Shown piece by piece: positions 1-12,243 of a stretch of DNA of 64,000 bases. Origin of the DNA: Parietaria judaica. Its lineage: Eukaryota > Streptophyta > Magnoliopsida > Rosales > Urticaceae. The position numbers and the translations under genes are program-made. Every line of letters starts with the position of its first letter. Position 1 is the stretch's first letter. The notes below the pieces were generated by a model. That model ran no database searches. It saw nothing but the letters and a program-made list of their open reading frames with translations, and had not been told where the DNA came from. The stretch spans positions 11,118,501 through 11,182,500 of the forward strand of contig OX940862.1 in assembly GCA_954871525.1 (NCBI GenBank), in the 5' to 3' direction.

Positions 1-1
1 G

Positions 2-2086
2 AAGAAGAGCACAAAAGAGATCGCGGAAGACATGGGATACAAAAGGGATATTTTGAGAAAATTACTAGACCGTGAACTGGTTACTCTGCTTAGAAATGAG
101 CTGCATGAAAAGCGGTATCTCGTTGTGCTTGATGATATTTGGAGCCTTGACGCTTGGTACAGCGTTCAGAGTGCTTTTCCCGAAGGAAATAAGGGAAGCA
201 AAGTCGTTTTCACAACACGTAAAAAAGAAGTAGCAGTCTCCGCTGACCATCACAGCTCCCCTGTTGAACCTCAATTGTTAACCACTGCAGAGAGTTGGGA
301 GCTTCTTCGGCGAACAGTGTTTCCCGGAGAAAGTTTCACGATCTGTGACTCTCGTCTTGAATTTGAGCAACTTGGGAAGGCTATGGTGGAAAGATGCAGT
401 GGATTGCCACTTGCGGTTGTCGTGCTCGGTGGTTTTTTGAGAACGAAATCCTCAATAGAGGAATGGAGACAGGTGTTGGGTAATGTGAAATCGCACGTTA
501 CTAAGCTCCGATTGGAGCAGCAATATGCAGTGGAAAATATCCTTGATCTCAGCTTCCGTGATTTACCTTATTACCTCAGACCGTGCTTTCTTTATATGGG
601 TATGTTTCCCGAAGATAGCATGATACGGAAAGGATTGTTGATACGGCTCTGGATTGCAGAAGGTTTTTTAGCCGATTTGGAAAGAGAGGGTGAATTAATC
701 GAAGATGTGGCTGAAAGATGTTTAGAAGATTTGGTCGATCGGTGTATGGTTCAGGTCACCCAATGGAACAGCACGAGGAAACGCATCAACACATGCCGAT
801 TGCATGATCTGGTGAGGGATTTCTGCATTTCCAAGTCCAAAGAGGAGAACTTTTTTGACACGGGGAACCCGCCATTTTGTGCGGGATCACGTAGAATTGT
901 TATTCACGGTATTATCGACTCAAACACTCTTTGGACTAGACAACAAAATCCTTGCCTTCGCTCACTTCTTGTGATCTCTGGTATGGATCCTCTAACCTTT
1001 TCACCTCCGAGAAAGAATAATTTGGCTCTATTAAGGGTATTGGACCTTAATTTTCTTGATGCCAAGTGTGGGGGTTCCAAGCTGCCCGTTAGAATTGGTG
1101 ATTTGATTCACTTAAAGTACTTACGGTATTGGAACTCCTATGATGGACAGACATTGAAACTACCACATTCCATTGGAAACCTGAGAAACTTAACGACTTT
1201 AGACTTGGCTGAAAATAAAAGTGTAGTTCTACCCAGAACAATGTCTGGGCTGATAAATCTTAGACATTTGTTATTACCTCTTCGTTTTGGTTTATTTCAT
1301 GCTCGGTGGATGCCACGAAGTGTCGGTCTCTTTGGAAATATGGCGCTCACAAACATAGTAACTCTGAAAGGGATATATGCCACGGATTTGATCAGGTCTA
1401 AGGCTTCCCTAACTACCCTGACAAACATAAGATCTTTGGGAATCACATTCATATCCCATCAAGAGTACTACACTCTGGTCCCTTTACTAAGCTCTCAGTT
1501 GCTCCACCTGCGGTCCTTGACGACGATAATATTGGATGATGGCGAGCTGCCAAATCTTGACTTAATTTCTCAGTGCGAAGCTCTTTCTAAACTTTGTGTA
1601 ATTGGGGAATTGTCTATACAAGCCTTTTCAGAGTTGCCAAGAACTCTGTCCAAGCTCGTACTCAGCCACTCTAAGATAAATAAAGACAATTTGGCGTTAT
1701 TAGAGAAGCTACCATCTTTGAGATTCCTCGGGCTGGCAAACGGTCAACATGGGGACAAAACAGTACTGGTGTTCTCTTCTGATGGTTTCCAAAAGCTGGA
1801 GATCCTTTTACTTTGGGGGCTGAATGGAGTTGAGGAGTTGGAAGTGGAGAAAGGCGCAATGCCGAAGCTCGAGAAGATATGTGTTGTTGGCATGCGGGAG
1901 CTTGTTATGCTTCCGGAAGGGCTGAAATACATGAGCAGCCTCCGGGAGTTGGAAATCACGAAGATGAGAAAAGCATTCGGAGATCGAGTCAAAGTTAACG
2001 AAGACGGAGTCAAAGGGGCTGATTTCCACAAGGTGAGACACATTCCCCTCATCTCCTTCTCCATGTCCATGGAGGATGAGGATTGA
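2..2086 (+). CDS. CC-NBS-LRR (CNL) disease resistance protein, RPP13/RPP8-like, 5' end outside window
   Basis: This is the C-terminal part of an intracellular immune receptor. The frame is open from base 2, so the coiled coil and P-loop lie upstream of the window, and the first Met at base 32 is not the true start. Motifs in order: kinase-2 (VVLDDIW), RNBS-B (GSKVVFTTR), RNBS-C (ESWELLRRTVF), GLPL (GLPLAVVVLGG), RNBS-D (CFLYMGMFPED), and an MHD-type motif that reads LHD (RLHDLVRDF). A run of leucine-rich repeats then extends to the stop, for example around LRVLDLNF and LPHSIGNLRNL. Family knowledge: CNLs of this clade sense pathogen effectors, and the NB-ARC domain acts as a nucleotide switch. 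The visible frame has no stop or frameshift for 684 codons, so it looks functional as far as can be seen. No other NLR is visible in the window. Confidence 0.93.
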   Translation, partial: KKSTKEIAEDMGYKRDILRKLLDRELVTLLRNELHEKRYLVVLDDIWSLDAWYSVQSAFPEGNKGSKVVFTTRKKEVAVSADHHSSPVEPQLLTTAESWELLRRTVFPGESFTICDSRLEFEQLGKAMVERCSGLPLAVVVLGGFLRTKSSIEEWRQVLGNVKSHVTKLRLEQQYAVENILDLSFRDLPYYLRPCFLYMGMFPEDSMIRKGLLIRLWIAEGFLADLEREGELIEDVAERCLEDLVDRCMVQVTQWNSTRKRINTCRLHDLVRDFCISKSKEENFFDTGNPPFCAGSRRIVIHGIIDSNTLWTRQQNPCLRSLLVISGMDPLTFSPPRKNNLALLRVLDLNFLDAKCGGSKLPVRIGDLIHLKYLRYWNSYDGQTLKLPHSIGNLRNLTTLDLAENKSVVLPRTMSGLINLRHLLLPLRFGLFHARWMPRSVGLFGNMALTNIVTLKGIYATDLIRSKASLTTLTNIRSLGITFISHQEYYTLVPLLSSQLLHLRSLTTIILDDGELPNLDLISQCEALSKLCVIGELSIQAFSELPRTLSKLVLSHSKINKDNLALLEKLPSLRFLGLANGQHGDKTVLVFSSDGFQKLEILLLWGLNGVEELEVEKGAMPKLEKICVVGMRELVMLPEGLKYMSSLRELEITKMRKAFGDRVKVNEDGVKGADFHKVRHIPLISFSMSMEDED

Positions 2087-5072
2087 TTAGAATTACAATT
2101 GTAATCATATATTTAATTTAAGCGAGTATTCAATCAATGCAGAGCTTGACACAAATACAGGGTCAATTTAAGCAAAGGGAAATGAAAAGTTATAATGTTA
2201 ATCATTGCGTCGCAATCGTCGGTAATACATATTAATTAATATATTCCGTTTTTTTTACTACTTGATTAACCGTGTGGTGTTGACGCTTTGACCAAATTAG
2301 AGGATGTTTGAAAAGTTTAAGGACTAATCTAAAATCAACCAGGGATATTTTTTTAATTTTTTTTTAAGAAAAAAAACATATATCCCTTGCTAAATACTGA
2401 GATTTGGAAGGCAAAGTCTGCTTCTATTGAAATTAGATTGGTGGACTATTATCTATCTTGGGTGTAAATCGGCTCTTGTCTTCCCCAACGACCGACCATA
2501 ATACCGAGTCATGCGGAAGTTAACGAATTTTTTTAAAAATAACTAAAATGGTTATTTTTCGTATCATCTCCGATAACAAAACAAAACAAAACAAAACCCC
2601 TAAAATATGTTGCTATACTTTTAATAAATTAAGTACTTATGCCGCAAATATTTCTTAGAGTTACGACACATATATTTGTTGAATGTTCAAATACGACACT
2701 ATATCGTAGTTGTGTTGCATCTTGCATGTTTCAACGAATCAGGAGTTGTAGGGCTCACTTTTCAAGCACATTAATATGCTTTGCATTTGATTTGGAGCAG
2801 ATAAATTTGATATTTATTAATCTTATGCACAGTTTTCCTTGGTCTTTTTGTTTTGAGTAGAGTTTTTTTTCTTAATAAATAAATTTAAGATAGAGTCACT
2901 ATAAAAGTGGCGAAATCTATCAATTATAAAGAAGAACTACAAGATGAGTTGTCACGATAGAATCAAGTTATTGAGAATTCTTTTTTTTTTTTTTTTTTAT
3001 GACTAGATCAGCCGAGTGGTGTTTTGACGTTTTGACCAAATTAGAGGATGTTTGACGAGTTTAAGGACTAATCTAAAATCAACAAGGGATATTGGTTGAA
3101 ATTAAATTGGTGTGCCTAGTTCGCCTACCCCGGGATCGGCTACGATTAAATTATTTAGTTTATGACTGTTATGGTGATCTTATATAGAGATAAAACATAA
3201 CAAATTTATGCAAATAGAAAATTCAAGGCAGTAATACCACAAGTACCCCACGTTAATGCAAGTTGTTATAAACGATCTCTCTCAATGCAAGTTGGCATAC
3301 TCGCAATTACTTTCAATCAACTTCAGTTGCTCCACAAGAATTTATTTTTAAAATGCTTTGTTTGTTTTTAATTCTGAACTAGTGGACATGCAGCGCGGTG
3401 GCGTACTATATTCTTATAAACTCGAGCTGTATATTAAAGTTTTGAATAATTTCATGCGCCAAAATGGAATTTAACTAATTCGGCCATTGACGCGCTTATC
3501 TTATTACAACGACGTTTTGATAAATGCCACAACAAATTATTTTGTTTATCTTGTCCCGGTTTGCGAATGTAATAAATAACTATTTATTTTCAAAGTGATA
3601 ACTGGACAGAGATAAGTTTTGAAAAACCCCTAAAAAAAAGGGACAGGCCGGTTGCCCCTGATGATAATATGAGGTCGAAGTTAAATGTTTGGAAGTAGAT
3701 ACCATTTTGAGGTTATTCTAAAGCCGTGCTTCAATAATTTCGTAATTGTTAATAAAAATTTAACCATATAATTTATTGTGTTAATATATCTCTTTAAGAA
3801 AAAATATATAAAGTTTAATATACATAAAAAAATATAATCAAGTTCTTTAGACTTTAGAGTACAGTTATTTCTAGTTTTTTTTTTAAAGGAAGAAAATCAT
3901 ACATGATATAACTGTTGCGTCTCGTCATAAATTTTTTGTCGCAAAAAGCTCCAAGTAGATTGCAGACTTGGAACAACTTGATGAAGGAAAACAAAGCAGA
4001 GTTCGAAAAGTGTTTATACATCCATTATCATCAGATTTTTGAAGATCCTAATCATAAAATTACAATAAGTTTTTGAAAAAATTGTATCCTCATGTGAAAA
4101 AAAACATGAATGATCTATTTTTCATCTTGCAATAAAAGAGAGAAAAAAATTGTACGCTTAATCAGACTGCATTCAAATGAAAAACATAGCGAATACAAAG
4201 AATCACACAAATGTTTTGTTGCGATGTGAGGAGCCGTCGCCAACGATTTTGGAGAGTTATTCTTAGCCTCTCAGTGAAAGTAGGGTTTTTCTCCGGAGAG
4301 AAAGGCGAGGAAGAGCATCAAGAAAGGAAGTTACAACCTAAAAAAATAGGTTGGTGCCTAGTGTTCACGAGTAAATCCATATGCAAAATAAAAAAAGGGT
4401 TTTCAATCGAATATTCGTGCACAGTGTGTCGAATCAACGATCCCATAGTTAGAGTTTCTGTTTTCTACAAATAAATGTGCATCCCCAGTTTATAAAGTCA
4501 CTGGGAATGGATTCGGTTTTTGGTAGCCCAATTTAACCATGACAAAGCCGAAATTGCTAAAATTCCGGTTCTCGGGTACATCCGACAAAAAAGCTTAATT
4601 AATCCTTGTTACTCTATCACATTATATTTATGCTTTTGCTTATGCACATAAAATGAACCGTGCGAAAAGGATATAGAAAACAAGATTCCTTTTATTAGTA
4701 CAAAATTCTTAAACAATGAAGAATATCCATGGCCATCTTAAGATGAACTTTTTCATTTACATTTCATCGCCAGGAAATGATGACGTGGATTTAAGCAAAG
4801 CTAAATTTTGACTTCTGAGCTAAATTGCAAAGAAAACAAGCCAATGCAAAATACCCAATTCACAATTCGATGCTTATTAATCCTTGGGATGGCTCATTGC
4901 ATGACACTGATAAAAGAATATTGGCTTCCTAAAAATGCTTCAAAACCACTTGAGATAGTCTTATCGTGTCGGCTCGTATTTTTTGACTTTTTACCGGCCA
5001 CGAGAGCTTAAATTACTTTGTATCTCATTGATACAAGTTCAAATACTCAATAAACTGCCCTAGATAGCTTTA
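2087..5072. other. Intergenic, AT-rich, with a diverged direct repeat
   Basis: No convincing gene was seen. It contains a duplicated segment (about 2262-2350 and 3000-3095), poly-T and AAAAC runs, and near 5025-5062 a tRNA-like repeat piece related to ones in the next gene's intron. The open frame at 4211-4474 has no recognisable domain. Confidence 0.6.
2262..3118. repeat. Dispersed direct repeat pair about 90 bp long
   Basis: The stretch with TTTGACCAAATTAGAGGATG, followed by AAGGACTAATCTAAAATCAA, occurs near 2288-2340 and again near 3032-3083, in the same orientation about 740 bp apart. Weaker matching continues on both sides: GTGTGGTGTTGACG versus GAGTGGTGTTTTGACG, and GAAATTAGATTGGTG versus GAAATTAAATTGGTG. 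It could be a small LTR-like pair or two copies of one MITE. No coding capacity lies between them. Confidence 0.6.
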
Positions 5073-5915
5073 TTAATTACTCTTATGACACTTCATGTCG
5101 GAGAAAAAATCGGAGTCCTCTAGGCTTCTCTGGCGGCCCAATAAGCAAGAGATCACGTTCTCGTTGCGGGAGACGATTACCGGCGGAATCTGGCCGGCGT
5201 CGAGTCGTGGCGGCGGGTGGTCCCACTGAGGAAGCGGTCCGGCAATCAGAAGCGTCTGCAGGAGCGGCCCCGCCTCCATCACTGCCCGCAGAAGCTTCCC
5301 TTTCTCCGGGAGCGCCTTCTCCGGCACCGGCGGGTCAGCAAAAGACTGGTCAACAGGGTCGATTCGTGTCTGCTTTGTAAGCTGTACTCGCTGGAGAGCA
5401 ACGATGTCGAGCATTACACTTCGGCATTTGGACTCCGCTTCGTCTTTCTCTCTCACCGCTCTGCTCAGGAGGTTCTTCAGATGAGCGAGCTCGTCGTCTT
5501 TCTTCTCGAGCTCCTCCTTCGCTGAAGCGACACGTTTCTCGAACTCTAACGTCTTGTGCACAAGAGAATGCCACAAGTACTCTTCCATTCTCTGAAAATC
5601 ACCCATCAAAAATCAACCTTTTTTTTATATCAAGAGTTCTATTTTTAAGTATCACGAGAGTTTGAATCTTATACTTCACGATAAGTTCAAATACTCGACA
5701 ACTTAGGCTACACTTTACCGATAAAATCTCTCACGTGTTTTTTCACGAGACTTAACCTTGTACTACTATAAGAAAAGTTCAAATACTCAACCATACGAGC
5801 TATGTCGACGAGACCCGTAATTCAAACGAAAAACCGTCACTAGACGGAAATGTTTTGAGTATACCTCTTCTTCAAGGAAGAAATCCCAGTTGAGAGGAGT
5901 GCACTGATCCTCCAT
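5073..5915 (-). CDS. DUF1635 family protein
   Basis: Two exons. Exon 1 is 5865-5915 and encodes MEDQCTPLNWDFFLEEE. Exon 2 is 5073-5591 and continues in phase 0 with RMEEYLWHSLVHKTLEFE. The product is about 189 residues. I chose this start because the upstream exon has an in-frame ATG, a clean GT donor and a CAG acceptor; the ATG pair seen within the exon-2 open frame (5602-5609) is intronic. The N-terminal half is strongly charged and coiled-coil-like (LEFEKRVASAKEELEKKDDE, then LSRAVREKDEAESKC), as in plant DUF1635 proteins. The C-terminal half is proline-rich and low in structure, ending near LEDSDFFSDM. The family has no established biochemical function. Two ACGT-core G-boxes lie about 225-265 bp upstream of the ATG. 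The intron carries tRNA-like repeat pieces. Confidence 0.75.
5640..5810 (-). repeat. tRNA-derived SINE-like fragments in the DUF1635 intron
   Basis: Read on the minus strand, each of two copies (about 5644-5720 and 5748-5808) has an A-box-like TAGCCTAAGTTGTCGAG, or a related form, followed by TATTTGAACTT. The first copy also has a B-box-like ATTCAAACTC about 35 bp on. Similar pieces occur at about 5025-5062 and 25975-26020. The arrangement resembles the tRNA-related head of plant SINEs. No poly-A tail or target-site duplication was established. Confidence 0.45.
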
Positions 5916-6140
5916 TGGGTGACAAGAAAGAGTGAGAGAGAATGACTTCTTTATATTATTATGGTGTCATTTTGTTTGAATGAAAAAGAAAAGTAAAGGG
6001 CAAAAGTATATATATATGTAGAAAAGGCCAAAATGTTGAGCGGTTATCTTTAGAGAAAGGAGTTTTGCGTACACATGCATATCTAAAGAAGAATAAGAAG
6101 AGACCAATATGTTTTCACTATTCCTTGCGGCGCATCGCGG

Positions 6141-6181
6141 CACGTGCGAGCTTCAGCTTCTACGTGAATCTGGGTCACGTG
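6141..6181 (-). promoter_or_regulatory. Paired G-box (CACGTG) elements upstream of DUF1635
   Basis: Perfect palindromic CACGTG hexamers occur at 6141-6146 and 6176-6181, 35 bp apart, with a further ACGT core (TACGTGA) between them. They lie about 226-266 bp upstream of the ATG at 5915. By family knowledge these are bHLH/bZIP sites (light, abscisic acid or jasmonate signalling). Their use here is inferred from position only. Confidence 0.5.
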
Positions 6182-8147
6182 CGGGGATGATATATTATTA
6201 TCATTGTCTTTTAGGTTATGTTTGTTTGTTATGACTTGACAATAAGAAAATTTATACTTAGGGTTTGATATAACTGAGTGTCGGTGCTGAGTTTGTCGAA
6301 GTCGTAGGCAAAAAGTAATTTTGAGACTTCTGTCGAAGTTGCAAGATATGTTCTAATGTAATAGTTAGTAGTATAAATGATAACTACTCACTCAAATATT
6401 GACGCGTGTAACGTTTTTAGAAGTGAAACTACTAATCAAAATTTTCTAATCGATTTTATCGTTTATATTTTTTAATAGGAATCATAAAAAATATTATATT
6501 AAAGTTGCTTCTAGTTTACTAAAGATTTGGACCTATCCGTCTACGATCAAGCATGGCCCTATAAGCTATAACAGTTCTTTAACTACTTTTGCATGGAACT
6601 GTTTAGAAATTTGTTCAAATTTTGTTCTAATAAGAAAAAATCGTATGGGTAAAGAAATGAGAGCGAATTTCACGGGGAAAATATAAAGATATTTGAACGT
6701 CTGAAATATAATGCATCAATGAGATAGCTCAAACAAGTTACGTCGGAACATGCTTTCATATGCCACATTTGCGGTTGCTACTGACGATGACACTAGCTTT
6801 TGCGCTCAGGGCTCGGGGTCGCGGGAATTAAATCTTGGATTTAAGATTTCCTGTAATTACATTCCTTTTCAAAATATATCACAAGAACTTTGCTTTATGT
6901 ATTTAAGAAACTAATAACGCGCATACATGTTTCTCTTTGAATATATCTTCCAAGAAATACATAATCTATTACTATATTAGTCAATCAAATTATCCACTAA
7001 GATTCACTCTTGTCTTGATATTTGCATACATTATATAATTTGATATTAAATTTTGTTTTAATGTGCCTTATAAATTATAAATTAAAGGAAATAATGAAAG
7101 AGATTAAAAAGCTATAACGACATTTTATAATTTAAGACATATACTTAGTCAGAGAAGGAAGAAAAAGTCTAATTTCAGAAATGATTAAAGCCACCATATT
7201 TAGATAAAGCACTATTTTTCTCTCTCTCTCTCTCTTTTTTCTTTCTCTCTTTTTTCTTTCTCATTCTCTTTAGACACATGTTTTGGGTATTTTTTTTTTT
7301 CGGACTGTTGAAAGATAATTAAGTAAAGTGATGGCTAATTATGCATAAATTATATATACTTTGTTATACTAAGAATTAGCCACAAATTCATTGAATGTCC
7401 ATGTACAATGTATAGTTAAGAAACGTATACACATAAATCTTATAAAATTTATAAAACCAAGAAGTGTAAATAGACATGACAATATAACGTTCATAAATTA
7501 CTTTATGTAAGTTTTTTTTTTTTTTTTTTGTCGTTTTGACTTGTTTTTGCAGAAATTTTTTATCATGGTATGAACATAAGTAAAAATCGGAGACTTTTCA
7601 TTTATAATAATTAGTGTTATTAGAAACTTTGATGAAAAAGCTTCAAGGTTTTCTTAAAGAGAATGTGACATTTTTTGCTTAAAAAATTATTAGAAAATAT
7701 TTTTTTTTCTTGTAATTTTTCTGAATGAAATACAAGATATTTTTCCCGATTAAATTATATAGTTCATATATATTAGCTACATGATTATAATTACGTTCGT
7801 ATCTGCTTTTATATTTTTCTTATTTTTTTAATACTAATTTACTACGAGAAAATATCAATCACATTATCATTTTTTAAACAATAATTAACACAGTTCAATT
7901 AATTAATGGTAGGGTATCTGAGAACCCTACGTAGGGTACAAATTAAAGATCTCTAATCGTTTGAGATTGCAACAAACAAAGCAGAAATTTGTGTTTTGAC
8001 TCTATAAAGATCATAAATTTATAATTATAATGGCTAGAAAACGTTCTAAAAAAACAAACAAACAAATAAACATTGAAATATATATTATTCGGTTTGCGTG
8101 TGGGTCCTTGGATCTTCTGGTTAGTCGCACTCGCGTAGATTAATTCA

Positions 8148-8268
8148 ATACATATTCACATGCAGATCGACTTCTATATATATATACACACACATATACT
8201 GAATATGTAGGTTTCATTCACGACATATTCACATGCAGACTTCTATATATGATATACACACACAATAA
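8148..8268. repeat. Tandem duplication of a 50-70 bp segment
   Basis: ACATATTCACATGCAGA followed by CTTCTATATAT and a run of ACAC occurs twice, starting near 8151 and 8223. The copies differ by small indels in the TA/AC-rich part. Confidence 0.65.
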
Positions 8269-9835
8269 GTTAGGTTTTTATTTTTATTTTATTTTTCTGT
8301 TCTTCAAGTTGGATAATAGTATTAATATTATAGGTAATAAATATGTCGCATATGATCAAGGGAAAAAAAATACACATACTATATTAGTAGAAAATAAAAA
8401 CGGAAACTAATAGTGCAGCATACGTATAACATCATGTATATACAGACATATAAGTACATGAACAATATATCGAAATTCGAAATAGATACGAATAACAGTT
8501 CCTAACGTGACGTGAGTGATATCAAGTGTTACAAAATATGTATATGTCCTTATATTGTAAATACGAGGATTAAAAGTGCATCTATATAAGTTGAATAACC
8601 GAGAAAATGACGATATAAGCTCGGTTTTGAGAGAAGTTAGGTAAATATGGTCATTTGTGAAGATGTTCCACGAGGGAGACAAAGTGGCATAGATAATTTG
8701 TTAACAAGCTTAGTGATTTGATTTGTAAAGATTTTCCAAGCTAAGTGATGTATATTTTATTAGAATTAGATTGTACCTGTATTTAGATTTTATGTGTTAT
8801 TTGATGGTTTTGGCACATGTAATATAGTGTAGTTTATTTTGAACCTTGATTTTTATTTTTATTTTAAATCAACAAATCACATTGATGTGCCTAAACTTTG
8901 ACTAAACTGCATGATCATTGAATAATCTACTCATCATAGATGATTTTTTTTAAGTAAAAGATGAAGGCCCGACATCTCGCAATGTGATCTCGAATTCCAA
9001 CTAGGTTGGCACCCAAAAACACAAAGTAAAAAACGGGGCTCTAGATCTCTTTCTATATCTTTGTAAAGTGTGATGTTTTTTATTTATCTTATCTAGTACT
9101 CATCATAGATGATAGAATCATAGAAGTAAGCAAAATAAATTTAAAATGTGTTAATAGTGAACGCGCAAACGGTTAACAAACATTTTATCCATAGCTCCTA
9201 ATAAACAAGTATATTCCGTAATAATGACAAACTATTATAAGTTATAACATATATATATTCCCTTTTTTTTTCCACAAGTTAGTCATATTATTCCTTTCAC
9301 TTTTTTTTTCTTTGATTTGATTTTTGAGCATTCGTGCTCTCACGCGGCTTTGAGATTACAACTTTTGCATGTGAAAATGGGCCCAACACTAACACATAAA
9401 TTATATTTTATACTAGTTGAAGACATTGAGTTTTAATTATAATTAATTATTATCACAATATTGTTTTAATATGAAATAGATTAAATACATTAATAATATG
9501 GTATTTACTACAGTTATACGTACGTATAAATATCCACACTATTGGTGTGCATATATATGTATATGTACACTTTGGAGACGATGTATATGTTGGTTTGAAT
9601 ATATCACTGCATTATATCACAGCTAAACTGATTTGAAAGACTAGCAATTAGTGAAATCGCAAGTACTCTGAAAGTTTTAGCAACGGCTATAACATCTAAG
9701 TTTTAAGCCTAATACTTGACCTAACTTGTTCTACAAGATACATTAATCACAAGTAACCCAGACACACTAAGAATCACATGGACTGGGTTCTCTCTTATAT
9801 TGGAAAATTGCGGGACGACTGAGAATAGGACTCAC

Positions 9836-12243
9836 TTAATCTCTTCGAAGCTTCACGAGGATCGATCTTTCTTTGTACGACTGAACCTTCTCGGCCGCTC
9901 GGCGTGACGGCCTTCCGGTGGAGGAGCGCCGAGAATTCAGAGCATCGCAGCTGGTGCTTCCTCTCTCTTCTTCTTTGAAAGAATCTTTAAACTTGGCATC
10001 GTCATTGTCAAACAAGTCTTCACTTGCTTCTTCCTTCGAGCTTTCAAATCTTGAAGATTTCCTTCTTGAAGCCCTGTAAAAGTAACCCGAAATACGAGGT
10101 TTATTCTTACTTCGTTCATAGATTCTAAAAAGAATGTTCAAACAGTGTAACAAATGTACGAAACCTCTTTTTGTTGGTCAAATTGGGAACATGGTCGGAG
10201 TTAGCTTCGTATCCGGGGTCACCAGTTTCTTCATCTTCCTTTTTGGCAGATAACGGCATTGAATGTTGACCTTCTAAGTCAACTGGATCACCTTCGGCAT
10301 TGTGTAATGAGTCTTCTGTTGATTCTGATTCATTGACTTTCAACCTGGCGGATTGTCTTCTTAAAGAACGCCTGTCGAAAACCAAAAATAATGGCTTAGG
10401 GTTCCTTCTGGTACGAGAAAACGTAATTAAGATAAGAGTCAAAGAACAAGAAACCTTTTCCTATTAGTCTCCAAATCATCGGGTTTGAGGTCAACATTTT
10501 CTTCACCTTCTTTCTCGGTAAACAACTCAGCCGATGGTTGACCATTTGCGTCGTGCAGAGAAGAAGGAAACTCAGCAGTCTCTACCTCAAATGAATCTTC
10601 GGTTGCATCAGATTCTTTGACCTTCAACCTTCTAGAACAACGCCTGTCAGAAAATCATGACAACATTGCTTATCCGTGCCTTTTTTTACTGATTTTAAGC
10701 GAATTGAAACAGGGTATTCTGCATAATAAACCTTTTCTTGTTAGCTTCTTCATTGGCTTCGACTGCTTTACCGTGAAGACGGCCTAGAGCTGCATAGATG
10801 AAATCGAAAGCGGTTACAAAAAAGGCGTAAGAGTTGTTTGTAAACAATTTTTAGTGTGTATATAATTACATTGCTTTCTCGATTGCTTTCCCTGATTTTC
10901 ATCGGCAAATTTATCCTCATTTTGTGCTTGAGAGGACTTCCCTAATTCTTCACACTGACCGGCACCCATCGGAAGAATGTAATCAAACTTCGATGAGCAA
11001 CAATATAGAAAGCAGTTAAGTATCAAACATCATTAGCATATTTTCATTTTGCAAAGTACCTTCTGTTTTTTGTGTGCTGCATTTCTTTTTCTAATTTCCT
11101 ACAAGATACGATGCATTAAGTTAGCAAGAAAAAGGGGCATGAACCGGTAGATTGATAAGCTAAAATAATACGGCATTTACTCATTTACACTTACCCCAGC
11201 CTCCTGATTTCTTGCTTTAAGTAGTCCATTTGCGCATCCAAGCTCGTGATGGAGTAATTTTAACTGAAAATATAAACAAACAAACCTCTATATTATTCAT
11301 CTAATAAAAATTATATAACGGTTTTTAAAAACTTTATGTACTAAAACATACCCTATCTTTACCATTATTGAGCTCCTGTAACATCAAAGCAAACAAAACA
11401 GCTCAAATACACGTTTCATAATACTTCATATAACTAAAATTAAAACAGTAATATATATATATAATATATATCGTATTATTACTGCTAGCATTCGGCTGTT
11501 TTCTTGCGCGAGCTGCGAGTTCTGTATCTGCACTTTCTGAAGGTTTAATCTCAGTTTCCGTAGCTCCGTCACGCTCAATTCGATAAATTTGCTGCAACGC
11601 TACCATTATAAAAAGCCGAACACACAAAAACAGCATTCAATTGAACATGGTGAAAGTTATTCTAGAGCATACTCTCTTTCCACGACATGCTTCGCCAGCT
11701 CCGCGTTATCCTGAAACGCCACTCGCCTAAGTTAACCTAACTACCGACGAAAAAACACCCATCTTTCGTTACGCACGAGCACGAATTGTACCTTTTGCAG
11801 CTTCTCTATGTACTCTTTCGGGCCAAGCGCAATAGACTTCTTCCTTAGATCCGGGTCTGTCGGCTTCGAACGGTCTTGCAAGTTGCTTATGTCCGATAGC
11901 TTTTTCCGATCATTACCCCCCAATTTCACCCCTTTTCTGACATCTGCTATCATCCCAATTTCTAGACAATCCCAACAACATTAACAAAACTAATCAAATT
12001 CACTGGGTGAGTGAAACCAAAACCTAATTCGCATACCCAAAAAAAAAATATTGATCTCGTGGAACATGTATAGCCACATTTTCCGGCAGAAATTGGGCAA
12101 GAATCACCGTAAGATCTTCGTGAGAACAATTCGAAAAACTCAAGATCGTCTGAGAAAGCAAGAAAGGTAGAAAAAAGCTAGGGAAAGAGAAATTCACCTC
12201 CGACTAGGGTGTTTTCGGGATCGACGAGCACGAGATTTTCCAT
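9836..12243 (-). CDS. SGO: Shugoshin (centromeric cohesin protector), plant SGO type
   Basis: Shugoshin recruits PP2A to centromeres and protects cohesin from cleavage in meiosis. I read about 12 exons with matching phases: 12198-12243, 11792-11961, 11673-11710, 11483-11591, 11352-11375, 11195-11263, 11060-11098, then about 10867-10956, 10732-10785, 10453-10644, 10165-10372 and 9836-10074. The protein starts MENLVLVDPENTLVG. It has the N-terminal coiled coil (LRLNLQKVQIQNSQLAQENS, then ELNNGKDRLKLLHHELGC) and ends with the basic shugoshin C-terminal motif (GRPSRRAAEKVQSYKE ... KLRRD). The last exons look like repeats of one module: each begins with an Arg-rich SRR/RLK stretch and Glu/Ser-rich acidic sequence, and the first two end in NRKR or NKKR at the splice site. 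A PP2A B' subunit gene lies 14 kb away, probably by coincidence. Confidence 0.88.

Larger units (their letters stand above)
5916..9835. other. Intergenic, AT-rich; promoter of the DUF1635 gene and repeats
   Basis: No gene was seen. It holds the proximal promoter of the minus-strand DUF1635 gene, a degenerate relative of the hAT MITE at 53855 (near 6278-6330, GAGTTTGTCGAAGTCGTAGG), a TC-rich microsatellite at about 7218-7262, and a tandem duplication at 8148-8268. Confidence 0.6.

Noticed and set aside
4211..4474. Small gene of 87 codons
   Set aside because: No domain, no start context and no neighbouring splice sites; composition is like the flanking DNA.
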